Source of the DNA: Nitrospira sp.
GTDB taxonomy: Bacteria; Nitrospirota; Nitrospiria; Nitrospirales; Nitrospiraceae
NCBI GenBank assembly: GCA_005116745.1
Contig: SWDS01000006.1
Coordinates: 82,935 to 146,934, forward strand
Length of the DNA: 64,000 nucleotides
Direction of reading: 5' to 3'
The position numbers and the translations under genes were made by a program. This document shows positions 9,279-18,259 of the stretch, one piece after another. The notes beneath the pieces were generated by a model that was not told the origin of the DNA, searched no databases, and saw only the letters and a program-made list of their open reading frames with translations. How positions within the stretch are numbered: position 1 is the first letter of the stretch; each line of letters begins with the position of its first letter.

Positions 9279-9354
9279 GGGGCTGTAGCGCAGTTGGGAG
9301 CGCGCGTGAATGGCATTCACGAGGTCGCCGGTTCAATCCCGGCCAGCTCCACCA
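9279..9354 (+). tRNA. tRNA-Ala (anticodon GGC)
   Basis: Acceptor GGGGCTG pairs with CAGCTCC with one G-T; D arm GCGC...GCGC; anticodon stem CGTGA/TCACG with loop ATGGCAT, anticodon GGC; T arm GCCGG-TTCAATC-CCGGC; discriminator A at 9351 and an encoded CCA at 9352-9354. Confidence 0.95.
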
Positions 9355-9549
9355 AACATCACTGCCCATGCGCCGGTGGTCGTGATCTCCACACTATGCT
9401 TACTACCACTCGACTATCGAGCTTGCTGAGACCGTCGCTGCAGTTCATCAACTTCAAGCTCTCTCGTCTTCCAACCTCCTAGCTGCTCACGTCAACACGG
9501 TCGGTCTACCTGATCCATCCATTTATGTTCACACGGAAGGTTTGTGCCC

Positions 9550-11391
9550 ATGCTTCAAATTGAATCCGTCAGCAAACAATACTCTACCAAAGTGCTGCTC
9601 GCTGAAGCCTCCGCACATCTTCGCCCAAGTTCACGAGTTGGCTTGGTCGGACCGAACGGCGCTGGGAAAACGACGCTCTTTCGCATGGTCCTTGGTGAAG
9701 AGTCACCGGACGAAGGCTCGGTCCGCAAGCGGCCTCGCCTTCGGATCGGCTACCTCCCACAGGAACTGGAAACGATTACGGGTAAGACGGTCCTCGATGC
9801 TACACATCGCGATGAGTACCCTGAGCACGAGGCAGAGCGCATCCTAATGGGCTTGGGGTTTACGGAGGTTGATTTTAATCGCCCCGTCGAGAAACTGTCT
9901 GGAGGCTATCGAATGCGGGTCGCGTTGGGACATCTGCTCTTGTCCAATCCCGACGTGCTCATGCTGGACGAACCAACCAACCATTTGGACAAGCCGACTC
10001 AGCGCTGGTTCGAGCAGTTTTTGTTGCAATCCGGTATGACGCTGCTGATCATTAGCCACGACACGGCGTTTTTAGATCGCGTCGTCACGCACGTCTGGGA
10101 ACTCCGGCACCATAAGATTGAGGAGTACCGTGGCAACTATTCGCTCTTCTGCAAACTGAAAGCCGAAAAGGATGCTCAACTCCAGGCCTCTGCGGCTCGC
10201 CAATCCAAAGAGGTCGCTCGGGTTCAACAATTTGTTGATCGCTTCCGGTATCAGGCCAACAAGGCCAGCCAAGTCCAATCACGCATCAAGCAGCTCGATA
10301 AGGTCAAACGGATCGAAATACAGCGAGATCCGAAGCGCGTGAAGTTCCGGTTTCCGCTTCCGTCAAGCAGCGGACGCCAGGTATTGGACCTCGCTGGAGC
10401 CAGTAAGCGCTACGGTGAAAAGGTCGTCTACAAAACCCTCGACTTTTCCGTTGAGCGTGGCCAACGTATCGCCCTGGTCGGTGAGAACGGAGCCGGAAAG
10501 AGTACCCTCTTGAAGATGCTCGCCGGCGTTCTCCCTTCCGATACCGGTACCAGAACCGTCGGACACGGCGTGACAGTGCACTACTTCGCCCAGCATCAGG
10601 CGGAAACCTTGAACCCTGAGCACTCGATTCTTGAGTCGCTGGAAGAAGTCACCAGCCATGCTGAAATGAATTTTCTGCGCGGCATCGCCGGCGCCTTCTT
10701 GTTTTCCGGCGACGATCAGAAAAAACTGATCAAGGCATTGAGCGGTGGTGAGCGAAACCGCGTGGCCTTAGCCCGCATGCTGGTCGAGCCCGCCAATACC
10801 TTGCTGCTCGATGAGCCGACGAACCATCTGGACCCAGCCTCTGTGGATATGCTCACAGACGCATTGGCTCAATTCCCCGGGACCATCATCTTCATTTCCC
10901 ATGACCCAACATTTTTGGCACGCATCGCCACCCGGGTCGTTGAGATTGAAGAGGGACAGGCGCGGAACTTCATCGGTGACTACGAGTATTATTTATGGAA
11001 GAAGGCCCAAGAGTTTGAGTCCATTAAAGGAACGAGCGAAGAGCTCGAACGAGCATCGCCTCGCTCCTCTTCAGGCCCTACTCGGGCAATGGAACAGCAA
11101 GTACAGACCAAAGGGCGCGGTGGAGAGCGCCGTGATCTCACCAAGACGCAGACGCGATTGGAGAAACAAGTATCACGCGCCGAAACAGAGATTAGCGAGG
11201 CGGAAGAAAAGATCAAGGCCCGCGAGGCTGAATTGGCTGATCCGAAGCTCTATGAACAGTTCGACCGGTGGAACCTGCTGCACCACGAACAGGCGGAGTG
11301 GAAGGGCGAGCTTGCGCGACTGACTACCCGATGGGAATCCCTGTCGGCTGAACTTGAGAATGTGAAGCAACAGCTCGTGTCGATGGGTTAG
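9550..11391 (+). CDS. ABC-F family ATPase
   Basis: 613 residues from the ATG at 9550; a GTG six bases earlier is possible, but GAAGG at about 9536 is better spaced for the ATG. Two ABC cassettes: Walker A 'GPNGAGKTTL' with signature 'LSGGYRMRVAL' and 'LMLDEPTNHLD' in the first, 'GENGAGKSTL' with 'LSGGERNRVAL' and 'LLLDEPTNHLD' in the second. Between them lies the charged helical linker (P-site tRNA interaction motif region, about 230-270). No membrane domain, so it is a soluble ABC-F protein acting on ribosomes (Uup/EttA-like). The C-terminal ~100 residues form a coiled coil, as in Uup. Exact subclass not decided. Confidence 0.9.
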   Translation: MLQIESVSKQYSTKVLLAEASAHLRPSSRVGLVGPNGAGKTTLFRMVLGEESPDEGSVRKRPRLRIGYLPQELETITGKTVLDATHRDEYPEHEAERILMGLGFTEVDFNRPVEKLSGGYRMRVALGHLLLSNPDVLMLDEPTNHLDKPTQRWFEQFLLQSGMTLLIISHDTAFLDRVVTHVWELRHHKIEEYRGNYSLFCKLKAEKDAQLQASAARQSKEVARVQQFVDRFRYQANKASQVQSRIKQLDKVKRIEIQRDPKRVKFRFPLPSSSGRQVLDLAGASKRYGEKVVYKTLDFSVERGQRIALVGENGAGKSTLLKMLAGVLPSDTGTRTVGHGVTVHYFAQHQAETLNPEHSILESLEEVTSHAEMNFLRGIAGAFLFSGDDQKKLIKALSGGERNRVALARMLVEPANTLLLDEPTNHLDPASVDMLTDALAQFPGTIIFISHDPTFLARIATRVVEIEEGQARNFIGDYEYYLWKKAQEFESIKGTSEELERASPRSSSGPTRAMEQQVQTKGRGGERRDLTKTQTRLEKQVSRAETEISEAEEKIKAREAELADPKLYEQFDRWNLLHHEQAEWKGELARLTTRWESLSAELENVKQQLVSMG

Positions 11392-11460
11392 TACAGCTCA
11401 TCCACACCGTAGATTTGGTGTGCTGACTGTCGATGGCTCACGACGTTGAGGACAAGAATC

Positions 11461-11853
11461 TCAGACGGAGGATTTCAGCGTTTCTTCCAGATAGTAATAC
11501 AGCCAACGGTTCTTCTCTTTCGTCACCAATTCATCCCAGACGACGCCAATCAAGAATCCTTTCTTTTCCCAGGGCCTGACCCAGGCGACAGTCCCATCGA
11601 GTCTTTCCTGTTGTTCAACTCGATCAGAATCGAGGAAGGCAAGCGAGACCGTCACTTTCTCGTTTGATGGGAATCGATCTTTGATGTGAAGTCCGGCCCC
11701 GATCTTGTTGACATTATCCAGGACTGCAGTACAGGCACGCCCACCTTTCTTCGGCGATACCAAGGCAGAACCGACCAAAGTGGCTCGGACAAGCTTCCTC
11801 CGCTCACTCAGTGCAACCACGCTGGCCGATGGTCTTCCTTCCCCTCGCTTCAT
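11461..11853 (-). CDS. PilZ-domain protein
   Basis: 130 residues. It has the two PilZ signatures for cyclic-di-GMP binding: an arginine pair in 'SERRKLVRATL' near residue 17-26 and 'DNVNKIGAGL' (the D/N-x-S-x-x-G type turn) near 46-55. The remainder is a six-stranded beta barrel pattern ending in a helix. Single-domain PilZ proteins act as c-di-GMP-responsive adaptors. Convergent with the ABC-F gene and next to rarA on the same strand without an obvious functional link. Confidence 0.8.
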   Translation of the reverse strand: MKRGEGRPSASVVALSERRKLVRATLVGSALVSPKKGGRACTAVLDNVNKIGAGLHIKDRFPSNEKVTVSLAFLDSDRVEQQERLDGTVAWVRPWEKKGFLIGVVWDELVTKEKNRWLYYYLEETLKSSV

Positions 11854-11903
11854 TGCTCTAAGTATAACCGATTAGACAAGAATGTAAACCAGGACAATCG
11901 GCC

Positions 11904-13199
11904 CTACTTTAGAGGCTTTGGGCGGTAGTACCGTCGATCTTTGAGTGGTAGTGGGAGGTGGGTTTGTTCCGTTTTCGCTGACGGGTCGTCGTGGACATAG
12001 CGGTAGTCGGCTCCATAGCCTAGATCTCTCATCAGAGAAGTTACCGCGTTCCGGAGATGGAGCGGGACCCCCAGATTGCCGTAGGTTTTGGCATCCTTGA
12101 GCGCTTCCAATAGACCGACGTAAGACGCATTGTCTTTGGGCCGCGAAGCCAAGTAGGTGGTCCCTTGTGCCAGGTTGATCTGCGCCTCGGGAAGCCCAAC
12201 GAACTGGACAGCTTGTGCCACCGATGTGGCAATGAGAAGGGCGAGGGGATCAGCATTGCCGATATCCTCCGAGGCAAAGATCACCATACGTCGAGCGATG
12301 AATTTTGGATCTTCGCCGGCATCCAGCATCCTGGCCAACCAGTACAGCGCCCCATTTGGATCAGAATCTCGCAGGCATTTAATGTAAGCCGAAATGACGT
12401 TGTAGTGTTCTTCGCCTGACTTATCGTAGCGCAGGGTCTTGGTGCCCAGTGCCGCTTCCAATATCGCGTCATCAATCACGCGCGCGTCATCTGGTCCTGC
12501 CGGCGCTTGCGTCACCACAAATTCCAACGATGTGAGCAGCGCCCTCGCATCGCCATTGCCGAACGAAATCATTCGTTGGCGTGCCTCCGGTAAGAAGCGC
12601 GCTTCCCATTTCCCCAGCCCGAATTCAACATCGGCAAGCGCGCGATCAAGAATCTGACCTAACGCGTCCTCGGTAAGCGGTTTGAGCACGACGACCAGCG
12701 AACGGGACAAGAGTGGGCTGATCACTTCGAAGGAAGGATTCTCCGTGGTCGCGCCGACGAGAATGATAGTGCCTCGCTCGACATGCGGAAGAAATGCGTC
12801 TTGCTGTGCCTTGTTGAAGCGATGAATTTCATCGACGAATAAGATGGTCCGCTGCCCATTGATCCCTCGGCGTTGGTCAGCTGCCTTGATGATCGTGCGC
12901 AACTCAGGCACGCCGCTGGTCACGGCCGAAAATGGAATAAACTGCGCCTTCGTATGGCGGGCAATCAGATGGGCCAGCGTTGTCTTCCCAGAACCGGGCG
13001 GCCCCCAAAAAATTACGGACGAGAGCTGGTCGGCCTCGATGGCCCGCCGAAGCGGCCGATCTGATGCCGTGATGTCGTCTTGTCCCACGAAATCCGCAAA
13101 CACACGTGGCCGCATGCGCTCGGCAAGCGGAGCCTCGACGGTGTCTTCACGATCTGGAGGCGTGAATAAATCAGGAGCCGGATCACGAGAACGAGTCAT
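11904..13199 (-). CDS. rarA: replication-associated recombination protein A (AAA+ ATPase)
   Basis: 431 residues from the ATG at 13199, which has GAGGAGG six bases upstream; a longer frame to 13292 is unlikely. RarA/MgsA is a clamp-loader-like ATPase acting at stalled forks with SSB. Visible: '[19 protein letters not shown]', Walker A '[16 protein letters not shown]', Walker B '[23 protein letters not shown]', sensor 1 '[13 protein letters not shown]' and '[13 protein letters not shown]', then the tetramerisation region '[28 protein letters not shown]'. Full length. Divergent from the alpha/beta hydrolase. Confidence 0.95.
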   Translation of the reverse strand: MTRSRDPAPDLFTPPDREDTVEAPLAERMRPRVFADFVGQDDITASDRPLRRAIEADQLSSVIFWGPPGSGKTTLAHLIARHTKAQFIPFSAVTSGVPELRTIIKAADQRRGINGQRTILFVDEIHRFNKAQQDAFLPHVERGTIILVGATTENPSFEVISPLLSRSLVVVLKPLTEDALGQILDRALADVEFGLGKWEARFLPEARQRMISFGNGDARALLTSLEFVVTQAPAGPDDARVIDDAILEAALGTKTLRYDKSGEEHYNVISAYIKCLRDSDPNGALYWLARMLDAGEDPKFIARRMVIFASEDIGNADPLALLIATSVAQAVQFVGLPEAQINLAQGTTYLASRPKDNASYVGLLEALKDAKTYGNLGVPLHLRNAVTSLMRDLGYGADYRYVHDDPSAKTEQTHLPLPLKDRRYYRPKPLK

Positions 13200-13279
13200 G
13201 TTCCTCCTCAGTAAAGAGCAGGAATTGTATACGCCGTGCTGGATGATCGCAAATGGCCTCTTGACCCTGCAGGCAGCCG

Positions 13280-14062
13280 ATGGTACGAACACCGCAACTT
13301 ACGGAGCGCACCGTGCACACCCAGGTCAACGGTATTACCCTTGCTTATAACGATCGGGGCTCTGGCCTTTCCATCGTCTTTTGCCATGCTTTTCCGCTTA
13401 ACCGAACGATGTGGGCTGAGCAGGAGAAAGCGTTTTCGTCACAGTTTCGAGTCGTGACGATTGACTTGCGCGGGCATGGAGAATCCGACGCGCCACTCTG
13501 GCGGTATACACTAGACCAAGCCGCCGATGATGTGATCGGGGTGCTTGATCACCTCTCGATCCGGGAGGCGGTTTTCGTCGGACTGTCCATGGGCGGCTAT
13601 ATCCTATTTGCTCTCTACCGAAAGTATGCAGATCGCGTAAAAGGCTTGGTACTTGCTGATACAAGAGCGCAGGCTGCCTATCAAAAGGGACCACCGGCCA
13701 TGGCCGACATTATGATCCCAAAATTGCTGAGCCCCGCGACGATCCAGACGAAGCCGGAGCTCGTCCGACACGTACGTGCAATGATCGAAGGCAATCAGAT
13801 CAGCGGCATCGCGGGAGACTTGATGGCAATGGCTGAACGACCTGATTCCGTCACGCTCTTGAAACACATCACGTGTCCCACCCAGATCATCGTCGGTGAA
13901 CTGGACCTTCCCACTCCACCGTCCGACGCCAAACTCATGGCGGATCAGATTCCCAATGCCCGCTTGACCATCATTCCGGCCGCCGCCCATCTTTCGAACC
14001 TGGAAAAGCCGGACATCTTCAACGATGCTGTACGCGAGTTTATTGGAAATGAGACGAGATAA
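13280..14062 (+). CDS. alpha/beta-fold hydrolase
   Basis: 260 residues. Contains the oxyanion segment 'IVFCHAFPLNRTMW', 'VVTIDLRGHGESD', the nucleophile elbow 'FVGLSMGGY' (Ser), a probable acid in 'IVGELDLPTPP' and the catalytic His in 'AAHLSNLEKP'. This is the layout of 3-oxoadipate enol-lactonase/esterase-like hydrolases; substrate unknown. The ATG at 13280 is used, but a GTG at 13313 preceding 'HTQVNGITLAYNDRG' would remove a tail with no family similarity. Single gene between rarA and folE. Confidence 0.85.
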   Translation: MVRTPQLTERTVHTQVNGITLAYNDRGSGLSIVFCHAFPLNRTMWAEQEKAFSSQFRVVTIDLRGHGESDAPLWRYTLDQAADDVIGVLDHLSIREAVFVGLSMGGYILFALYRKYADRVKGLVLADTRAQAAYQKGPPAMADIMIPKLLSPATIQTKPELVRHVRAMIEGNQISGIAGDLMAMAERPDSVTLLKHITCPTQIIVGELDLPTPPSDAKLMADQIPNARLTIIPAAAHLSNLEKPDIFNDAVREFIGNETR

Positions 14063-14098
14063 CTGCGGTCGGCAATGAGGAAGGCGTATATCCTGGGA

Positions 14099-14746
14099 TC
14101 AGTCCGGATCGCCGACACTGCCGCGGCGAATCAATTTCAGAAATTCCACGCGAGTCTGTGCTTGACTGCGAAATACTCCTAACATGGAGCTGGTGACGGC
14201 GAGCGTGTTCTGTTTTTCCACCCCGCGCATCATCATGCAGAGGTGGCGTGCTTCGACAACGACTCCGACCCCATGAGCGTTTAGCTTGGTGCTGATGGTT
14301 TCGGCGATCTGCACAGTCAACCGTTCTTGAACTTGCAGACGCCTCGCGAAGGTATCGACAATCCGCGGAATCTTGCTCAAACCCACGACTTTCTTATTGG
14401 GTAGGTACCCGACATGGACCCGTCCAAAAAATGGCAGTAAGTGATGCTCGCACATGCTGAAGAAATCGATATCCTTGACGATGACCATCTCGTCGTATTC
14501 GATCGGAAAGAGCGCACCGTTCAACAGATGGTCGATGTCACGCTGATAGCCCTGCGTCATAAACGCCAATGCTTTGGCCACACGTTCGGGCGTTTTCAGC
14601 AAACCGTTGCGTCCCGGTCTTTCCCCCAGGGCGAGCAGCATTTCGGTGACCAGCGACTGGAGTACCGGTAAGTCCGCCGGCTTCCCGCTCCCGCTGGTAT
14701 CCTCAACTGGTTCTCGTCCTTTGTCTTTCTTCCGTTGTTTCCTCAC
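14099..14746 (-). CDS. folE: GTP cyclohydrolase I
   Basis: 215 residues from a GTG start. Converts GTP to 7,8-dihydroneopterin triphosphate, the entry step of folate and of queuosine/pterin synthesis. The first 25 residues are a charged tail; the core has '[13 protein letters not shown]', '[22 protein letters not shown]' with the zinc ligands Cys and His, '[27 protein letters not shown]' and '[16 protein letters not shown]' with the third zinc Cys. It starts 17 bases after the queD-like gene, so the two are one operon, consistent with the shared pterin product. Confidence 0.96.
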   Translation of the reverse strand: MRKQRKKDKGREPVEDTSGSGKPADLPVLQSLVTEMLLALGERPGRNGLLKTPERVAKALAFMTQGYQRDIDHLLNGALFPIEYDEMVIVKDIDFFSMCEHHLLPFFGRVHVGYLPNKKVVGLSKIPRIVDTFARRLQVQERLTVQIAETISTKLNAHGVGVVVEARHLCMMMRGVEKQNTLAVTSSMLGVFRSQAQTRVEFLKLIRRGSVGDPD

Positions 14747-14763
14747 TCCGTTCCCTCGTCGTT

Positions 14764-15168
14764 TCAGGCGACGCCCGCATACTCGAAGTAGTTGTCTCTC
14801 GTCTCGATAACACCTACTTTATGCAGACACCCCGCAGGCAATTGGGGCGCCAAAATGTCCCAGATCAATTTGACGATGTTCTCCCCGGTGGTCGTGAGTC
14901 CTGCCAGCGCCGGGTCGCTATTGAGGTCACGATGATCGAACCGATCAACAATCCTCTCGTTCACCAGCTGGTCAAGGTCGTTTAGGTCCCACGTCTCTTG
15001 TGCTCCTCCGGTTTTGATCGTAACCAGCACGACGTAATTGTGCCCATGACCATTCGGATTATTACACTTTCCGAACGCAGCCCAATTCTCCTCATGCGAG
15101 AGCTGATCAGTGTGAAGCCTGTGGGCGGCGCAAAATCGATAGCGCCTCGTTACCTGTACCTGCGACAT
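14764..15168 (-). CDS. queD: 6-carboxy-tetrahydropterin synthase / PTPS family
   Basis: 134 residues from the ATG at 15168. QueD makes 6-carboxy-5,6,7,8-tetrahydropterin from dihydroneopterin triphosphate, the product of the adjacent folE. Zinc-binding His residues are visible in 'CAAHRL' and 'NGHGHNYVV'; the catalytic Cys-like '[12 protein letters not shown]', 'DLNDLDQLV', 'DHRDLNSD' and '[13 protein letters not shown]' follow the family order. The upstream hairpin at 15201-15235 separates it from the iscA-like gene. Some PTPS proteins serve folate instead of queuosine, so the exact product is inferred. Confidence 0.88.
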   Translation of the reverse strand: MSQVQVTRRYRFCAAHRLHTDQLSHEENWAAFGKCNNPNGHGHNYVVLVTIKTGGAQETWDLNDLDQLVNERIVDRFDHRDLNSDPALAGLTTTGENIVKLIWDILAPQLPAGCLHKVGVIETRDNYFEYAGVA

Positions 15169-15200
15169 TCCAGCATGTGTCTCTGGTGAACGGCATAAAT

Positions 15201-15235
15201 AGCAAGGACCGCTCGGGGTACGAGCGGTCCTTGCT
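15201..15235 (-). terminator. strong hairpin between the IscA-like gene and queD
   Basis: Perfect 15-base arms AGCAAGGACCGCTCG (15201-15215) and its complement (15221-15235) enclose a 5-base loop. On the minus strand a short AT-rich tail (ATTTATG) follows. It likely terminates the nuoF-ferredoxin-iscA transcript before the pterin operon. Confidence 0.75.
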
Positions 15236-15270
15236 GAAAGGTCCAATGCTCGGCATTCTCACGAGGACGC

Positions 15271-15591
15271 TTATGCGCTAAACGAGCTGCCGCAGCCGCA
15301 CGTCGTTTTGGCCTGAGGATTCTTGATCGAAAAGCCAGAACCCTGCACGCTGTCCACATAGTCCACTTCGGCACCTTGAAGCATCGGCGCGCTCTGAGAA
15401 TCCATAATGACCTTCACGTCACCCATCTCGATGACGGTGTCATCCTCGGCCATCTTGGACTCGAAGGCCATGCCGTACTGGTAGCCATTGCACCCACCAC
15501 CACGGACATACACCCGCAGTCCAACGACGTCCTTCTCTTCGGTCATCAGCTCCCGTATCTTCTGTTCCGCAACCTTTGTAATCGTAACCAT
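15271..15591 (-). CDS. A-type iron-sulfur carrier (IscA/ErpA family)
   Basis: 106 residues with an AGGAGG site before the ATG. A-type carriers bind and pass on Fe-S clusters to apo-proteins. The three conserved Cys are present: 'RGGGCNGYQYGM' near residue 34 and the terminal 'TTCGCGSSF'. Length is typical. ErpA is the closest by feel, but IscA and ErpA cannot be told apart from sequence reading alone. It follows nuoF and the ferredoxin on the same strand, so it may supply their clusters. Confidence 0.9.
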   Translation of the reverse strand: MVTITKVAEQKIRELMTEEKDVVGLRVYVRGGGCNGYQYGMAFESKMAEDDTVIEMGDVKVIMDSQSAPMLQGAEVDYVDSVQGSGFSIKNPQAKTTCGCGSSFSA

Positions 15592-15615
15592 TGGCTTCCT
15601 CCTCTATAGATCGAT

Positions 15616-15637
15616 CTAGCTCACCACCGTGAGCTAG
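15616..15637 (-). promoter_or_regulatory. hairpin before the IscA-like gene
   Basis: Perfect 9-base arms CTAGCTCAC (15616-15624) and GTGAGCTAG (15629-15637) with a 4-base loop. It lies between ferredoxin and the IscA-like gene, with no T-run after it, so an mRNA-processing or regulatory role is as likely as termination. Confidence 0.5.
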
Positions 15638-15667
15638 TGTGATAGTCTAACACCTCTTGCTCGAATA

Positions 15668-16003
15668 TCAACCCCATGCTTCGGACGCGGCTATTTTTGG
15701 ATTCTCCCATTTGGCTTCCGGCACACGCACCACAACATCCCCCAAGACACGTGCTTGGCAGGCCAGGCGATGCCATGGCTGCGTCAACGCTTCCCGATCC
15801 AGTAGGTCCTGCTCGTCGAAATCGATCTCCGAGAGATGCTCCTGCCCCATCTGGACCTCCACTCGGCAGGTTGTGCAGGAGGCATTTCCTCCACAGTCGT
15901 AGCTCAATCGAAACCCCACTTCTTTCGCGGCCTGGAGAAGTGAAATGTTCTCTTCTACATCTCCGCTTCGTCCGTCTGAATGAAGAAACGTCACCCGCGG
16001 CAT
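15668..16003 (-). CDS. 2Fe-2S ferredoxin
   Basis: 111 residues from the ATG at 16003, preceded by AGGAGG; eight bases separate it from the nuoF stop. Ferredoxin fold with cluster ligands in 'YDCGGNASCTTCRVEV' (Cys-x5-Cys-x2-Cys) and the fourth Cys in 'RLACQARVLGDVVVRVPE'. Spacing is that of adrenodoxin/Isc-type ferredoxins rather than plant photosystem ferredoxins. Translational coupling with NuoF implies it is the electron partner of that flavoprotein. Confidence 0.92.
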   Translation of the reverse strand: MPRVTFLHSDGRSGDVEENISLLQAAKEVGFRLSYDCGGNASCTTCRVEVQMGQEHLSEIDFDEQDLLDREALTQPWHRLACQARVLGDVVVRVPEAKWENPKIAASEAWG

Positions 16004-16011
16004 GACCCCTC

Positions 16012-17316
16012 CTAGGAATGCACAGCAATCCCGGCTGGTACTTCTTGATAAGGACACCGTTGCAACCGAATATGCTCTTCATACTCGTGACGGAACAGCT
16101 TCAAACTACTTTGCACCAAGACGGAGGCTCCGGTCACGAGCGTGCAGTACCCAGTCCCTTTCACAAAGCCACAGAGCTGCAACATACTATCGAGATCCTT
16201 TTGCGTACCCTGTCCCGCTTCAATTTTCGTCATCAGCGCGGCTAAGTTTATGGTTCCCATCCGACAGGGAGGACATTGGCCACAACTCTCGTTCTTGAAA
16301 AAGTTTGAAAAGTGCAGCGTCTTAGCCACCATGCAGGTCGCATCATCGACAACAATGACACCCGCCGATCCTAACCCCGTACCAGCCTTTTTCAACGAAT
16401 CGAAATCCATAGGCATATCGAGCTGATCCGCTGTTACCATGGAAAACGCTGGGCCACCCGGAAACACGGCTTTGATCTTGCGGCCGTTTGGCACTCCACC
16501 GCCGCATTGTTCAATCAGATCTCGAATCGTCACGCCCATTGGCATCTCGTACACACCTGGTCGATTGATCGATCCACTCAGCGAGAACATCATGGTCCCT
16601 GGACATTTCTCCGTCCCGACCTGCGTAAACCACGAGGCACCCTTATGGAGAATACGAGGGATGTTGCAGAGCGTCTCCACGTTATTGACCAGAGTCGGCT
16701 TGCCATAGAGGCCGAAATCGGTCGGATAGAATGGGGGCTTCTGTCGCGGCATTGCCGGACGACCCTGCATCGACTCGAGCATAGCTGTCTCTTCGCCGGC
16801 GACGTAGCTTCCATGGCCGTCAAAAATCTCCAGCTCAATGTCGATCCCGCTGCCAAGCACATTCTTCCCGATAAACCCACGCTCTCGTGCTTGGGTGATG
16901 GCCTTCTTCAGATTCTGCTGTTCTTCGTGATATTCATGATTGATATAGATGAAGGACGCCTTCGCATTGACCGTGTGGGACGCGATCAGACAGCCTTCGA
17001 TCAACTGATGCGGCAGCGTTTTCAGTAAGTGGCGATCTTTGAACGTACCCGGCTCGTGCTCCCCAGCATTACACACGAAATACCGTTCAGGGACTCGATG
17101 GTTCAGCACCTTGTCCCATTTGATTCCCGTTGGAAATCCTGCACCACCTCGCCCCCGCAGACCGGCTTTTTTGAGCTCGTCAATGACTTGAGTGGCCTTC
17201 AATTCTTTGACACAGCGCTTCCAGGCCTCATAGCCACCAACTTTGAGATACCCCTCAATTTCCCAAGGGGCCCCTTCCATCTGTTGAACAAGGCGTGGTT
17301 CTACGAACGTAGGCAT
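16012..17316 (-). CDS. nuoF: NADH dehydrogenase subunit F-type flavoprotein
   Basis: 434 residues. NuoF oxidises NADH through FMN and passes electrons to a 4Fe-4S cluster. Visible: 'GLRGRGGAGFPTGIKWDKV' (NADH-binding glycines), 'FVCNAGEHEPGTFKD', the FMN segment 'GHGSYVAGEETAMLESMQG', 'NNVETLCNIP' and the cluster motif 'ESCGQCPPCRMGT' with the last Cys in 'LCGFVKGTGYC'. No nuoE or nuoG neighbours; instead a ferredoxin follows. It may therefore be part of a dedicated NADH:ferredoxin module rather than complex I. That last step is inference. Confidence 0.92.
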   Translation of the reverse strand: MPTFVEPRLVQQMEGAPWEIEGYLKVGGYEAWKRCVKELKATQVIDELKKAGLRGRGGAGFPTGIKWDKVLNHRVPERYFVCNAGEHEPGTFKDRHLLKTLPHQLIEGCLIASHTVNAKASFIYINHEYHEEQQNLKKAITQARERGFIGKNVLGSGIDIELEIFDGHGSYVAGEETAMLESMQGRPAMPRQKPPFYPTDFGLYGKPTLVNNVETLCNIPRILHKGASWFTQVGTEKCPGTMMFSLSGSINRPGVYEMPMGVTIRDLIEQCGGGVPNGRKIKAVFPGGPAFSMVTADQLDMPMDFDSLKKAGTGLGSAGVIVVDDATCMVAKTLHFSNFFKNESCGQCPPCRMGTINLAALMTKIEAGQGTQKDLDSMLQLCGFVKGTGYCTLVTGASVLVQSSLKLFRHEYEEHIRLQRCPYQEVPAGIAVHS

Positions 17317-17488
17317 AGCGATACGTCAGTGACTCTTAAAGGTTGAGGCTGTACTATACGGCTCTACCTCTTCATCCGTCAAGGCAACGAACCGAAATGG
17401 GCCTGAATCTCAATCAGTTAGGACTAGGAGACCTACTCAGAGGCTGGGTATAGAGGGGCAGAAGAAATAAGGCCGTGATGCAAAACAT

Positions 17489-17514
17489 GGCCGGTAGGGC
17501 AATCCCCACCGGCC
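17489..17514 (-). terminator. hairpin downstream of the membrane protein gene
   Basis: GGCCGGTAGGG (17489-17499) pairs with CCCCACCGGCC (17504-17514) with one mismatch and a 4-base loop. On the minus strand it follows the stop at 17532 and is followed by ATGTTTTG. It is a plausible terminator for the mdh-membrane-protein transcript. Confidence 0.6.
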
Positions 17515-17531
17515 AAAGAAAGGTACGAGTG

Positions 17532-18119
17532 CTATCTGAAATGGCTTCCAGCTCCCATGAAAAACAGCATGGGAATCGAGAGCATAAAATTCACGCGAGA
17601 AGCTAGCAAGGCGGTCCGTCCCCATTGCGCCATCTCAGGTGGCGCGGGAGTCCCCTGCGCGGCCGCAGTGACGGCGGCAATGATCTTTTTCTGGTTTGGC
17701 CAGATAATGCCGTGGACGTTGCCCATCATGATGATACCGAGCAACCCACCGATTGCCAGGGCCACGGCACCGGTCCCGCCCTTGTGGTACATGTGACCAT
17801 ACAGCAACACCCCTGCCACCACGGTGACAGTGGCTCCATGCCGGAACCAATTGAGGGCAGCCGGCATCAACTTCGGGATCACGACATTCTTAGTCGGCCC
17901 ATCTAGGCTTTTCAAGAACGAGGCATTGATCAAGTTGAAGAAATACAAGAGCCCGATCCAAGTGATCCCAGCCAGGAAGTGCACCCAGCGAAGGATCATC
18001 TGGCCCCAGTCGCCTTCACCCGCACTAATGCCGGTTAAACCCAAATATATCCCTACCAATACGATGGTGAGAACAAATCCCACTCCCATCGTCTGCATCG
18101 GACTTTCAAGAAATTTCAT
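17532..18119 (-). CDS. membrane protein resembling the urate oxidase N-terminal domain
   Basis: 195 residues with about five membrane segments: near residues 10-29, 42-62, 92-109, 118-135 and 172-190. The block 'WVHFLAGITWIGLLYFFNLINASFLK' and the His-rich 'NWFRHGATVTVVAGVLLYGHMYHKG' with 'GNVHGIIWPNQKKI' match the membrane domain found in PuuD-type cytochrome-linked urate oxidases. Here there is no urate-related gene near, so the domain alone is more likely a haem-binding or redox membrane protein of unknown role. Same strand as mdh. Confidence 0.7.
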   Translation of the reverse strand: MKFLESPMQTMGVGFVLTIVLVGIYLGLTGISAGEGDWGQMILRWVHFLAGITWIGLLYFFNLINASFLKSLDGPTKNVVIPKLMPAALNWFRHGATVTVVAGVLLYGHMYHKGGTGAVALAIGGLLGIIMMGNVHGIIWPNQKKIIAAVTAAAQGTPAPPEMAQWGRTALLASRVNFMLSIPMLFFMGAGSHFR

Positions 18120-18259
18120 TGCTCTCTCCTCTGAACGGTTAACTGTCTAACCTATTGTCTGTACTGCAGTGTTTCTTCGAATGTCAAGCGCACGAATGAC
18201 CTTCGTCGGCACGACGCCGGCCGCCCAGAGGCACGTGAGATGATCGTAAAGGAGGTTCC

